A stretch of 33,250 nt of DNA from positions 1-33,250 of the forward strand of contig QWPJ01000059.1 of NCBI GenBank assembly GCA_003671195.1. The letters are read 5' to 3'. Every line of letters begins with the position of its first letter. Positions within the stretch are counted from its first letter, which is position 1. A model generated the notes under the pieces. It was given only the letters and a program-made list of their open reading frames with translations. It had not been told where the DNA came from and did not search any database. Both the position numbers and the translations under genes were made by a program. Below, piece by piece: positions 32,774-33,250 of the stretch. Source of the DNA: Planctomycetota bacterium. GTDB taxonomy: Bacteria > Planctomycetota > Planctomycetia > Pirellulales > Pirellulaceae.

Positions 32774-33250
32774 TTGAAACGATACTCAGGCAGTCGTGAT
32801 CCACGATTCGTTGCTATTCATCGTGGTGGCGATCTGGATTTGGCGACGCATCGCTTGCTCGTTGCGTGGGCGGCTGACTGTGCTGAACACGTTTTGCCTT
32901 TGTTTACAGAAGTCCATCCGAGTGACACTCGCCCTAGTCACGCGATTGCGATCGCTCGCGAATGGGCTAGTGGCAACGCAACCATCGAACAGGCAAGGCA
33001 AGCCGCGTTTGGTGCTCATGCTGCCGCGAGAGAATCGTCGAATTCGGCTGCTATAGAAGTCGCTCGAGCGGCTTGACATGCTGTGGCAACCGCTCACATG
33101 GCGGACCATGAACTTGGGGCTGCAGCCTATGCGATTTGGGCAATGATGAAATCGGTAAGAAATGTCGACACAATTCAAGTCGCAGATTCCGAATGTCGCT
33201 GGCAGCGAGCCAAGCTTTCGGACGCGATCCGCGAACTGGTCCTGAGTGAC
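32774..33250 (+). pseudogene. Putative immunity protein interrupted by an in-frame TGA, partial
   Basis: The start is TTG at 32774 with GAGG eight bases upstream and the family-like beginning MKRYSGSRDPRF. The first 100 residues are Ala-rich and helical (RLLVAWAADCAEHVLPLF, ARQAAFGAHAAARES). The frame stops at TGA (33074-33076) after EVARAA. It then continues open to the window end with HAVATAHMADHELGAAAYAI and RELVLSD, which I recall as the second half of the 'putative immunity protein' family. Members have, as I remember, Gly at the TGA position, and GGA to TGA is one base change. So the gene is either newly broken, mis-sequenced, or read through. The 3' end is outside the window. Confidence 0.6.

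Overview
The window looks like the chromosome of a planctomycete of the Rhodopirellula/Pirellulaceae type. This is inferred from the mix of gene families: Cys-rich exported peptides, a zf-HC2 anti-sigma factor with an ECF sigma factor, a Tat-exported Gfo/Idh/MocA oxidoreductase, a very large multidomain GH9 enzyme, and several lipoproteins with 'CCxxC' metal modules. There are no rRNA or tRNA genes, insertion sequences, CRISPR arrays or phage genes that I can recognise.

Positions 1-22708 form a metal (most likely copper) handling island. It begins with what looks like the last codons of a beta-propeller protein paralogous to the one at 21605. Two divergent Cys/His-rich exported proteins follow (64-510 minus, 758-1153 plus). 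Next is a tightly coupled ABC export operon (1283-6382): FtsX-like permease, Cys-containing lipoprotein, HlyD-type adaptor, MacB-type ATPase and a second FtsX-like permease. A Cys/His-rich exported protein and a GNAT acetyltransferase lie on the minus strand (6512-8013). Then come a metallothionein-like exported peptide (8214-8555 minus) and a Csp1-like exported copper-storage protein (8938-9360 plus). A CopA P1B-ATPase and a CopZ chaperone form a minus-strand pair (9439-11964).

Positions 12190-22708 read rightwards. They encode a Cys-rich exported protein, a 57-residue exported peptide with three Cys-Cys pairs, an intrinsic terminator, an ECF sigma factor and a membrane anti-sigma factor whose exported domain carries a Cys cluster. 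These are followed by two exported proteins sharing a CPxSG...CCxxC module, a double-length RND adaptor, a CusA/CzcA-type RND pump and an Asp-box beta-propeller with a CECCHP motif. The coherent reading is a copper stress regulon. The sigma/anti-sigma pair would sense metal outside the cytoplasm, CopA/CopZ would clear the cytoplasm, the RND pump and the Cys-rich proteins would clear or buffer the periplasm, and Csp would store Cu(I). Metal identity is inferred from families, not shown.

Positions 22709-23617 hold no convincing gene. They do contain a promoter-like sequence, a long bulged hairpin closed by an outer stem, and an intrinsic terminator: a candidate structured noncoding RNA. A set of competing inverted repeats follows, next to a DUF2809-like gene that seems frameshifted.

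Positions 23953-32174 form a carbohydrate cluster: a PAS-AraC regulator, a 1366-residue GH9 glycosidase with four accessory modules, a Tat-exported Gfo/Idh/MocA oxidoreductase, a DUF1349 protein and an aldo/keto reductase. The right end (32441-33250) holds two decaying accessory genes: the C-terminal half of a macro-domain protein, and a putative immunity protein interrupted by an in-frame TGA at a position where I expect Gly.
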